From the NCBI GenBank assembly GCA_910574865.1, contig CAJTDN010000006.1:1-64000 (forward strand): 64,000 nt of DNA. The letters run 5' to 3'. Of this stretch, positions 8,186 through 16,162 are shown piece after piece. A model generated the notes under the pieces. It saw nothing but the letters and a program-made list of their open reading frames with translations. It did not search any database and was not told the origin of the DNA. This DNA comes from Lachnospiraceae bacterium. GTDB lineage: Bacteria > Bacillota > Clostridia > Lachnospirales > Lachnospiraceae. Positions within the stretch are counted from its first letter, which is position 1; every line of letters begins with the position of its first letter. Made by a program: the position numbers and the translations under genes.

Positions 8186-10714
8186 ATGAAAAAAATTGCA
8201 AAGGATAATATCTATCTGTATGATTACAATTCTACAGAGAGCTTCTGTTTGGAGTATTATGCTCCTTTTAAGGGATTTACCGAATTGCAAAAATATATTT
8301 TTTTAACAAAACAGTTTTGGAATTATAAACAGAATATAATTATTAAGGGTATGCCTGGAGCAGGTAAAACTTTATTGGCAGAAATAGCGTTTCTTTCAGT
8401 TCCATTAAAGTCGGGAGAAGAAAAAAGAAAATTACTTTATCTAGTACCTTATCGAGCGTTGCTTAATGAAAAATATATTTATTTCCTTAATAGATTTAAT
8501 AGATCTTGTTATAGAATATATCGATCATCAAGTGATTATTTCGATAATGATGAAAACATAATTGGAGCAAACTGTGATATAGCAATTATGATATATGAAA
8601 AATTGGATAATGCTTTACGATGTTTGCCGAATAGTTCAAATTTATTTTATGACTATGATTTGATTGTTATGGACGAGTTTTCTTTGATTTCATCTTTGGA
8701 TAGGGGGATTGTTATTAATAGCATTTTAAAGCGATATGAATCCCTTTCGGAATGGCATGAAAATAAAAGGAAAGCACGAGTTTTGGCTTTGACCGTTCCT
8801 GAATGCAGAACTTCAGAGTATAACCAACAAGGATTCTTGACTATGATGAATGATAGTAGACCAGTGGATATTTATGAGGCCATTATTCAAGCGGATAGGG
8901 GAATTGTTATTCCAAAAAACATTGATATGGAATGGCCTATTTCCTATGAAAAGCTAAATAATATTGTTCTTACAAACCATATGGATGAAAAAAGGCAAAA
9001 AAGGGATGAAATAAATGATATGGATGAATTTGAATACTATGAAAGTAAAGAATTGTTGCCATATCTTATAAAAGCACATAGAAAGCGGAATCATCATATA
9101 ATTATTTTTTGCAGTAGTAGAGAGAATGTTAGAAATTTAAGTAATAGTATTTCAAAAATGATATTTAAAAATAAAATTCCACATGGTGATTGGAGTGAAC
9201 GTTTAATTTCTATTCAACGGAATATGGGAGACAATAGTTATGGATGCATTGATGATAAAATGATTTTATCTGCGAAGTATGGGGTAACATACCATAATTC
9301 GGATCTTCCAATAGAATTACGTAGAGAAATAGAGAAAGAATTTTGTAAAATAAGGAATAGTAGACTTGATATTGTTGTTTCAACAGAAACATTGGCTTAT
9401 GGGATTAACTGTTCAGCAGATGTGGTTATCGTTTATGAAAGAATAAAACCAACAACAGAAGAAGATTATCCTAATTTCCAATATGGAAGTGGTGGTTATA
9501 TGCGATATTTAAATTCAGTAGAATATCAAAACTTTATTGGAAGAGCTGGCCGTTTGGGATATGGGGAAGATGGGTCACAACATTGTGGATACGCGTATTT
9601 GTTTTCGAAAAATTGTTATGGAAGCAAGAAAGTTCGTGCTAGTTATTATGCTGATAGTGGAAAAAGATTTCATTCTAGTAAGCAATTATTTGCGATGAAG
9701 TTAAGGCGTAACCCATTAATTGTAACAATGATTGTTTTTGATGAAATACAGATTAATAAGCAACAAAAATTCAGTTATGAAAATTTAATGCAAGCATTGA
9801 CTTTTCTTATGGGAAAAAGAAAAATCCGTAATGAAGATGCAGTCGTTGGAAAATTAGTAAAAGAGATGAGACGGTTGCAACTCATTGAAGATGAGAGTGA
9901 AAATGGGTATTTTATTCTTACTCGTGTTGGTAAAGCGATACATGGGACACGTATTCCTTATGAAGCGTTATGTGGAATGAGAAAAATTATAGACACAACA
10001 ATGAAAAAGAATTTTTCGAGATTCTTTTTGATATTTCAGATTTGCGAAATTGTTCACAATATAAATTTGGGCTATCTCAACAGAAAAATGACTTACTTAT
10101 TTGAATTTGGTGAAAATATTTCAAGGTTTTTTGACGAATTGGAATCAAAGTGGGTAATTGATGGGGAATATTTGCAAAAGTTACGTAAGTTTGAAAAGTC
10201 TATTAATGATAACATAAGAGCATTAGAGCCAAATGAAAAAGGGTATACATATTTAAGTGAGAAACTATCGGCTGAATTGCATCAATTCCAAAATGCGGCA
10301 ATTCTTTATTTGTGGACAGAAGGATGTTCGATTGAAAAGATTAACAAAAAGTACAAGTTTCCAGCTAGACTTGGAACAATTAATAATTTTTCACGGAATG
10401 TAGCGCATATTTTAGATTGTTTAATAAAGATTTCTAACTCATATATGGATGCCAATACATATACGCAACAAATTCAAGAAGTAAGATTGATGGTAAAATA
10501 TGGAATGCCGTATTGTTGTATTGAATCATTAAATTTCCAATTTGAGATGTCAATTAGACCAGAGATTTGTGAACTAATAGAAATGAAGGGAAAGGAAACG
10601 ACTGCTGAAATCCTTAAAAAGTTGTCCCTATTTAATAAAATAAATGACAATTCTTCTTTAAGTGAAATAAATGGGTTAAGGAAGATTCTAAAACAAACAA
10701 TAGAGGAGGCATAA
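8186..10714 (+). CDS. Ski2-like superfamily 2 helicase, first gene of a helicase-helicase-TIR operon
   Basis: An 842-residue DExH-type helicase. GAGAGG at 8171-8176 sits 9 nt before the ATG at 8186. Visible motifs are a Q-motif-like FTELQKYIF before Walker A, Walker A GMPGAGKT (residues 55-62), motif Ib-like VPYRALLNEK, motif II DEFS (163-166, in place of DEAH), a motif V-like STETLAYGIN, and motif VI GRAGRLG (452-458). The region after motif VI has the helical look of Ski2/Brr2/Hel308 proteins. The next gene starts 2 nt after the stop, so they are co-transcribed. Base composition is AT-rich against the GC-rich RHS DNA, suggesting separate acquisition. Nucleic-acid unwinding or sensing is inferred from the family; the substrate is unknown. 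Confidence 0.85.
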   Translation: MKKIAKDNIYLYDYNSTESFCLEYYAPFKGFTELQKYIFLTKQFWNYKQNIIIKGMPGAGKTLLAEIAFLSVPLKSGEEKRKLLYLVPYRALLNEKYIYFLNRFNRSCYRIYRSSSDYFDNDENIIGANCDIAIMIYEKLDNALRCLPNSSNLFYDYDLIVMDEFSLISSLDRGIVINSILKRYESLSEWHENKRKARVLALTVPECRTSEYNQQGFLTMMNDSRPVDIYEAIIQADRGIVIPKNIDMEWPISYEKLNNIVLTNHMDEKRQKRDEINDMDEFEYYESKELLPYLIKAHRKRNHHIIIFCSSRENVRNLSNSISKMIFKNKIPHGDWSERLISIQRNMGDNSYGCIDDKMILSAKYGVTYHNSDLPIELRREIEKEFCKIRNSRLDIVVSTETLAYGINCSADVVIVYERIKPTTEEDYPNFQYGSGGYMRYLNSVEYQNFIGRAGRLGYGEDGSQHCGYAYLFSKNCYGSKKVRASYYADSGKRFHSSKQLFAMKLRRNPLIVTMIVFDEIQINKQQKFSYENLMQALTFLMGKRKIRNEDAVVGKLVKEMRRLQLIEDESENGYFILTRVGKAIHGTRIPYEALCGMRKIIDTTMKKNFSRFFLIFQICEIVHNINLGYLNRKMTYLFEFGENISRFFDELESKWVIDGEYLQKLRKFEKSINDNIRALEPNEKGYTYLSEKLSAELHQFQNAAILYLWTEGCSIEKINKKYKFPARLGTINNFSRNVAHILDCLIKISNSYMDANTYTQQIQEVRLMVKYGMPYCCIESLNFQFEMSIRPEICELIEMKGKETTAEILKKLSLFNKINDNSSLSEINGLRKILKQTIEEA

Positions 10715-10716
10715 AG

Positions 10717-13700
10717 ATGTGTATAAGAATAAATAATATGTCAGATTTGCAAAAACATTACCAAATTCAAAAAAAAGTGATTGATTATCTCGACGCAACT
10801 CACATGAGACAAGGTACCCCGAAAGGGTTTTTGACGGAATTGCAAAAGACCGTTTTTTCAAATCACTATTTTTGGGATGATTCACAGAATGTGATTGTAC
10901 AAGGGCGAACGTCTTCCGGGAAAACGCTTTTGGCTCAAGTTGCAACAGCATATTTTGGTGGAAAAGAGGCAGAAAATTCTGGAAGTGTACGTAAGAAAGT
11001 GATTTATTTAGTTCCTTTACGTGCAATGGTCAATGAAAAAAAAGAGGAATTTAAAAAAATTTTTGGTGGAATATTAGGGTGGCGAGTGTACGCATCATCT
11101 TCAGATTATCAGGATCATGATGAGGACATTGTTTCATCCGAATTTGAGGTAGCGGTTATTGTATATGAAAAATTTTTTGCACTTCTTGCTCAGGATAATC
11201 AATTTATTAGAAATTGTGGCCTGATTATTGTTGATGAATTGCAGATGATGAATGACGACAGTAGGGGACCAAAACTTGAAATTGCATTGACGAAAGTATT
11301 GGCTGTAAATTATTTCTGCAAGATATTAGGTTTGACTACTACTCAATGTAATGTAGAACAAATTCGTATGTGGTTAAGTGCGGAGATTATTATAAGTAAT
11401 AGTCGGCCAAAGGCTTTGGAAGAATATGTAGTATGGCCAGCGGTCAGTGGGGATCATTTTTGCTATTATATGCGTGAAGAAAGCGAAGATGGAGACTTAA
11501 AAGATGATAGAAATGATAATCTAGAGGTAGAGACAATAGACCTAGGTGGGTATTATATAGATGTTAATGAAAAAACTAAGTATATTGAGGAGAAAATGAT
11601 TCCCGGAATTATTAGATATGTAAGAAAAGGTAGAGAAGATAGGCCACCTAAAATTATAGTTTTTATTAATAATAAAAGCGTTACTCAAGCAATTGCGCTA
11701 GAAATTTGCAATCATTTACCTAAAAAGGAGAATTATGATTTGGATATGGAAAATGAGCAAATTCAGAATTTGATTTTTTCAGAAGATGAGTATGCCGAGC
11801 GGATTTTAAACAAAACATTGCCGTATGGTGTTGCCTTTCATCATGGGGGATTTTCTTGGGCGTTGAGAGAATTTGTGGAAGGTGAATTTCGGAAAGATGA
11901 TGGAATGATTGATATTGTAGTTGCCACAGAAACTCTGGCAATAGGTGTAAATATGCCAGCGGATATTGTCATTTTGGCTGGAATTGCTTCCCCCCGCACA
12001 AATCATTTGAAAGCGGAAATGAATTCACATGAATATAAAAATTATATTGGGCGAGCTGGACGATTAGGAAAGAGTTCTGATACGAAAGGTAGAAGCTATT
12101 TGTTAGCTCCAACAAATGCGAAAGCAAATGATTATTGGAATCGTTATTTGAATGCCAGAGAGGTGAAAATATCTTCTGCGCTTCATAAATTAACGAAAAA
12201 AGAGCAGGTTCCATTTTTCTTTAACCTTATAGGTTCAAGCATAAATGATGATGTTCGTATAGAGATGACATCTTTTAATGCGCTGATAAAAAAGACAATG
12301 GCTTATTGCCAAGAAGATATTGACAAGCTTCCAGGAGAGAGCTTTATTGAATATTTAAAAGAATACGGATTGATAGAATGGAATTTCGGACACGTTTATT
12401 CCAGAAGTCGAATTGGAAACGAATTAGCATCTTATGCATTAAGTTTGGATAGTGTGGAAATTATAGTGGAAACTTGTCAAACATTGTCAGAAATTGCTGT
12501 AAATGAGTTGACCCATAAAGAAAATCTCGAAAGAGAAGAGGTTTTAAATTTTATAGAGAGACATTATTTAGATATTTTGTTTTGCATTTCTAAAGCTACT
12601 GAACTGACGAATTTATTTGTGAATAATTTTGATGAAATGACTTATACAAAGAGAGCTTTGAAGTATGCGAAAAAACACCAAGATAAATTGGTAGATGGAT
12701 TTCCTCTGAAAGAAATTCTTAAGAATACTTTTGAAAAAGGAAAACCTATGCCAAGTCTGAGCAATAGTTTTGCATTGAAGAGAGCAATCGCTATGCTAGA
12801 ATGGATGGATGAGAAATTACTTCGCAATATTCGAGAAGAGACAGGTCTTTCTTATGTTTCGCTTGGCGATTTGGATCGCTTAGGGGACGTATTTGCATAT
12901 ATATGGGAAGCAATGGCTCGGTTGTTGCCAGTATTTTTTTCTGATTTCGCAGAATTTAAAATTATGTTGATGCGATTAACTGGACGATTGAAATATGGAG
13001 TGGGGCAGGATTTGATTGTCTTGGCAAGTCGGCATGTACAGTACGTAACTAGAAATCAACTGATTGATTTGAAAAAAGAGGCAATTTCAGAAGGACTATC
13101 TCCAGAACAATATGTGCGTGATGTATATTATATTACTAAGCAAAAAGCATTACGAATGAAGCAATTTCAAGATCTTATGAAAGCACTAAATGATCATTAT
13201 CATAGTACAAAATTAAGAACTGATATGGCACTTGATGCGAATGCGTTAAAACAAGCAGATATTATGGATAATGTATCTTGTACGGTTGTAAAGAATATTC
13301 AGAATAGAAAAGAATTGAAATATTCAGATGTTGCATCACTATTTAAACTTCCTAATTGTAACATAAATATAAAAGAAGAACACAATTATGTGAGAATTAC
13401 ATTAGATAGAATGGGGTTGGAGTTACATCTTTTTAATAAAGATAGTGTTAGTCGCGATGCATTTTACTCTTCATTAAAATTGATTAATGAAGATGAGGGT
13501 ATTAAGTACATATTTATCTTTAAAGAAGGATTTAATAGACAGGTGTTTGAAGAAAAAAGAAAACAAAATCATGTGTTTATTTCAATGACTGCATTTGCAA
13601 AATTATATCTATTAAGTTTGAAAAAAACGAGTTCTTTGAAACCTTTTTTTAGAGCGCTTTGTTATGGATATTTCTTTGTTCCAGAAGGAGATATGGAATT

Positions 13701-14208
13701 GAGCTTGTATTTGAAAAATTTTATTCCTGAAAGTGAGGTGATGATTAAAAATGAGGGAAGAGAAAAAATTGAACAAGAAAATGAGGTCTTAATACATGTT
13801 GTTCAAGACAAAGGAAAGTGCAGTAAAAAGGTAGAAAGTTTTCTTGGGTGTTTAAAAGAATTGTTGCCAAATAAAATGTTAAAATCACACTTTTTGCAAT
13901 GGTCTGATACGATAGAGGGATTCACTAGTGAAATTTTGAAAGATGAATCGAGCATTCTTGTGTTTATAGATGAGGATTTTGAAAATGAATGGTTTATATC
14001 AAAAGTAGTTGAACAGCTAGTGGCATTTATAGGAAGCAATAAAAAAATACTTATGTTGTATCAGAATACACAATCTCAAAATACGTTTTTTGGTAAGCAT
14101 CCTAATTTTAAAAATTTAAATGGGGTGTGTTTGGATAAGGAAAGTTGTAATCAAGCGGCTCGGAGGGCACTTGAAGTATTAAGTGAGGAGGATATTGAAA
14201 ATGTATGA
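10717..14208 (+). CDS. Ski2-like superfamily 2 helicase with long C-terminal extension
   Basis: A 1163-residue protein. GAGGAGG at 10703-10709 lies 7 nt before the ATG. It is a diverged paralogue of the preceding gene: FLTELQKTVF, Walker A GRTSSGKT (63-70), VPLRAMVNEKKEEF, SSSDYQDHDEDI (compare SSSDYFDNDENI upstream), motif II DELQ (173-176), ATETLAIGVNMPAD, and motif VI GRAGRLG (445-451). The last ~350 residues are extra. One part (YIFIFKEGFNRQVFEE...) is unrecognised. The final ~130 residues (ENEVLIHVVQDKGKCSKKVESFLGCL... ILVFIDEDFENEWFISKVVEQLVAFI) have the strand/helix rhythm of a degenerate TIR-like fold without the usual catalytic Glu. The end overlaps the TIR gene by 8 nt (ATGTATGA), indicating translational coupling. 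Confidence 0.85.
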   Translation: MCIRINNMSDLQKHYQIQKKVIDYLDATHMRQGTPKGFLTELQKTVFSNHYFWDDSQNVIVQGRTSSGKTLLAQVATAYFGGKEAENSGSVRKKVIYLVPLRAMVNEKKEEFKKIFGGILGWRVYASSSDYQDHDEDIVSSEFEVAVIVYEKFFALLAQDNQFIRNCGLIIVDELQMMNDDSRGPKLEIALTKVLAVNYFCKILGLTTTQCNVEQIRMWLSAEIIISNSRPKALEEYVVWPAVSGDHFCYYMREESEDGDLKDDRNDNLEVETIDLGGYYIDVNEKTKYIEEKMIPGIIRYVRKGREDRPPKIIVFINNKSVTQAIALEICNHLPKKENYDLDMENEQIQNLIFSEDEYAERILNKTLPYGVAFHHGGFSWALREFVEGEFRKDDGMIDIVVATETLAIGVNMPADIVILAGIASPRTNHLKAEMNSHEYKNYIGRAGRLGKSSDTKGRSYLLAPTNAKANDYWNRYLNAREVKISSALHKLTKKEQVPFFFNLIGSSINDDVRIEMTSFNALIKKTMAYCQEDIDKLPGESFIEYLKEYGLIEWNFGHVYSRSRIGNELASYALSLDSVEIIVETCQTLSEIAVNELTHKENLEREEVLNFIERHYLDILFCISKATELTNLFVNNFDEMTYTKRALKYAKKHQDKLVDGFPLKEILKNTFEKGKPMPSLSNSFALKRAIAMLEWMDEKLLRNIREETGLSYVSLGDLDRLGDVFAYIWEAMARLLPVFFSDFAEFKIMLMRLTGRLKYGVGQDLIVLASRHVQYVTRNQLIDLKKEAISEGLSPEQYVRDVYYITKQKALRMKQFQDLMKALNDHYHSTKLRTDMALDANALKQADIMDNVSCTVVKNIQNRKELKYSDVASLFKLPNCNINIKEEHNYVRITLDRMGLELHLFNKDSVSRDAFYSSLKLINEDEGIKYIFIFKEGFNRQVFEEKRKQNHVFISMTAFAKLYLLSLKKTSSLKPFFRALCYGYFFVPEGDMELSLYLKNFIPESEVMIKNEGREKIEQENEVLIHVVQDKGKCSKKVESFLGCLKELLPNKMLKSHFLQWSDTIEGFTSEILKDESSILVFIDEDFENEWFISKVVEQLVAFIGSNKKILMLYQNTQSQNTFFGKHPNFKNLNGVCLDKESCNQAARRALEVLSEEDIENV

Positions 14209-14599
14209 TGTGTTTATTTCTTATGTTCACGGACAAAAGATTGCTAAAACTATGAAAGAAGCTCTGGAGAAAAGGGGATTAAATGTGTTTGTTGATACTT
14301 CATTATCTATGGGAGATTCACTAGTAATGTCAATTAATAGAGCAATGAAAGAATCGAAATCTTATTTGCTAATTATAGACAACGCTTTTATCAATGGTGA
14401 GTGGACAAAAGCAGAAACACAAGCAGCTTTTTTGGAAGCACTAAAATCAAAAAAATTATTTCCTCTTTTGGTAGATGATAATGCAAAAGAGTTTTGGATT
14501 AAAGAAAATCCTTTGTTTGCTAATTTTCTTGGAAGAACGTGGGAAGGAGCAGATTCCGAATCACTTGCCGAAGAAATGTTATCCGTATTGAATATATAA
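14201..14599 (+). CDS. Stand-alone TIR-domain protein, putative NADase effector
   Basis: A 132-residue protein that is essentially one TIR domain. The ATG at 14201 has GAGGAGG (14185-14191) 9 nt upstream and lies inside the end of the helicase gene. Visible features are strand A YDVFISY (2-8), the box ALEKRGLNVFVDTSLSMGDSL (21-41), helix SINRAMKESKSYLLIIDNAF, and the WTKAE motif, in which W68 and E72 match the conserved Trp and catalytic Glu of NAD-cleaving bacterial TIR proteins. No sensor domain is present, so the two coupled helicases are the likely sensor or regulator. Bacterial TIR effectors commonly deplete NAD or make cyclic-ADP-ribose signals on phage infection; here that is inference. 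Confidence 0.88.
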   Translation: MYDVFISYVHGQKIAKTMKEALEKRGLNVFVDTSLSMGDSLVMSINRAMKESKSYLLIIDNAFINGEWTKAETQAAFLEALKSKKLFPLLVDDNAKEFWIKENPLFANFLGRTWEGADSESLAEEMLSVLNI

Positions 14600-14907
14600 G
14601 TTTTTTCGGATAATGACAATGGGTATTTTGATATCTATCTTGTGAAAGATTTGGCACATGGTCATAAGGTTTATAGAATCACGGTAACACAAAAAATAAG
14701 ATTACAAGATTGCTGCTAGAAGAAGGAGGGGTTGTTCGTTTGTTTCGGATTTTAAGATAATTAGATTTGGATAGAAAATAGGTTACAATTGAAGAACATA
14801 AGGAAGGAGTGCAGTAAATGAGGAAGGGGTAGTCGGATGACTTGATAGTACCGATGAGGGTGGACAATGCCGCTGGAGGGGAGCGGAGAGAGAATGTTTT
14901 TTACATT
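14600..14907. other. Non-coding gap after the TIR gene with one gene-like scrap
   Basis: No intact gene was found. A scrap at about 14606-14718 reads as protein (SDNDNGYFDIYLVKDL and on to LQDCC, then TAG) but has no start codon, so it may be the end of a lost gene. The rest is AT-rich and then G-rich DNA without a clear promoter. No T-tailed terminator was seen after the TIR stop. Confidence 0.4.
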
Positions 14908-15009
14908 CCTGCCATCTGGTATGCTTTTGGCGGATGGCAGGCATACAAAGATGTATTTTGTCAGCATAGCTGACTTGTGCGCCGCCGCAAGAACGCTGGT
15001 GGCGTTCTT
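14908..15009 (+). ncRNA. Structured leader: three stem-loops with a possible pseudoknot
   Basis: Three stems follow one another upstream of the DUF2806-like gene. The first is CCTGCCATC (14908-14916) with GATGGCAGG (14933-14941). The second is GTCAGC/GCTGAC around an ATA triloop (14960-14974). The third is AAGAACGC/GCGTTCTT (14989-15009). In addition GTATGC (14919-14924) in the first loop is complementary to GCATAC (14941-14946) just after the stem, which would make an H-type pseudoknot. The block can be read as protein in one frame, but the downstream gene has its own strong ribosome site. A regulatory RNA or small mobile hairpin element is more likely. Function unknown. Confidence 0.45.
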
Positions 15010-15052
15010 AAACAGAGAAAAAACGTTGTTTATACCTAGAGGAGGTTCATGC

Positions 15053-15907
15053 ATGAATACATATGAATTAATAGAATATGCTGTAAGAATTGGAATGCTT
15101 ACTTTAGATGTAGCATATGCAATAAAGGATTACATACAAAAAGATAAAGAATCTCAAAGTGAAGAAAAAATACGAAAAGTTATTGAGGAATCACTTAAAG
15201 ATTTTAAAGAACAGAATCGTCAAAAATGTAAGGAGCCTTTTTCGAATATAAATTTAATAAATCAATTTATGACTACTACGCAAAACATATCTAATACGTC
15301 AATACAAGAGTTATGTGATAAAATTATGTCACATGAATTAGTTTCTCCAGGAGTTACTCCGCAAAGAATCATGCAAGTTTTATCTATAATATCATTCGAA
15401 GATATGCAAAAATTTCAGATAATATGTAGTATGAATATTGGAATAATTACGGATTATAATAACGATTTAAGTCATGATTCTAACGCACAAAAACACATTA
15501 TGGCTCCAATAGAAGATATACATGAATATAATAAAAAATATAATATTTCCCTAGATGATATTAATGAATTGCAATCAATTGGATTGATTACATTTAACTA
15601 TAATGGATACAATCTTATTGGTGTTGACTGTAAACATCCATTAATTTATGCCAATGGAAAAACGTTCTATGTTCTATGGCACCATAAAGATGAAGTGCCT
15701 ATAGGTAATATTTTGTTGACAAAAATAGGGGAATGTCTTTTTAACGTAACTAATGAATGTGAAATTGCAGATGGATATGATGTAGATGTACGTGAATATA
15801 TGGAACGTTGTGGTATTGCTTTTGCAGAACAAGATATGTACACTGTTTTTAAAACGGATGAATGGTTTTCTTTGTCAAGAACAACGAAAGGGCATGTTAA
15901 TTCATAG
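15053..15907 (+). CDS. DUF2806-like protein of unknown function
   Basis: A 284-residue protein. GAGGAGG (15039-15045) lies 7 nt before the ATG at 15053; the frame is open upstream to 14867 but that part overlaps the stem-loop block and is probably untranslated. The N terminus has a weakly hydrophobic helix (LIEYAVRIGMLTLDVAYAI) followed by a charged coiled-coil-like segment. The middle (SIQELCDKIMSHELVSPGVT then RIMQVLSIISFEDMQKFQII) resembles DUF2806-type proteins, where a similar L-W-A-K-ILA-x-E segment precedes a helical module and a winged-helix-like C terminus. Such genes are often found near defence or mobile genes. The match is by pattern only. It stands alone, with an RHS remnant directly downstream. 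Confidence 0.55.
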   Translation: MNTYELIEYAVRIGMLTLDVAYAIKDYIQKDKESQSEEKIRKVIEESLKDFKEQNRQKCKEPFSNINLINQFMTTTQNISNTSIQELCDKIMSHELVSPGVTPQRIMQVLSIISFEDMQKFQIICSMNIGIITDYNNDLSHDSNAQKHIMAPIEDIHEYNKKYNISLDDINELQSIGLITFNYNGYNLIGVDCKHPLIYANGKTFYVLWHHKDEVPIGNILLTKIGECLFNVTNECEIADGYDVDVREYMERCGIAFAEQDMYTVFKTDEWFSLSRTTKGHVNS

Positions 15908-15929
15908 AAATAATCAAGTAGCATATTCA

Positions 15930-16060
15930 TTCGAGTAAGCCCACGAGTTGGGTCAAGTGGTACGGAAGCTACATGGTCGACGTGGCAAGAAGAGTCATTA
16001 GCAGTGGAATGAGCCAGTATCTGAACTGGAATAGGCTTGAAATACGAATATGGATGGAAA
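15930..16060 (+). pseudogene. Degenerate RHS fragment (linker region)
   Basis: This stretch aligns with the RHS2 segment around 20957-21070 that encodes GSRKDPSWDEWYGSCTTGV and GMSQYLNWNGLGG, but with many substitutions and a broken frame. It is followed after about 50-70 bp by the start of the DUF6531-like N-terminal domain of RHS2. A late RHS segment thus lies next to an early one, the expected scar of unequal recombination or cassette capture. Confidence 0.7.
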
Positions 16061-16162
16061 TGAAGTTGGAAATGTGGCTACAGATAACAAGAGTGATGAA
16101 AGTATGGCTAATGGTGCGAGTTCGGTTTTGAGCCGATCAACTTAAACACCGGCAACTTCTAC

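Noticed and set aside
14867-15052. Longer start for the DUF2806-like gene at 14867
   Set aside because: The added part overlaps three stem-loops, has no ribosome site, and the ATG at 15053 has an ideal GAGGAGG.
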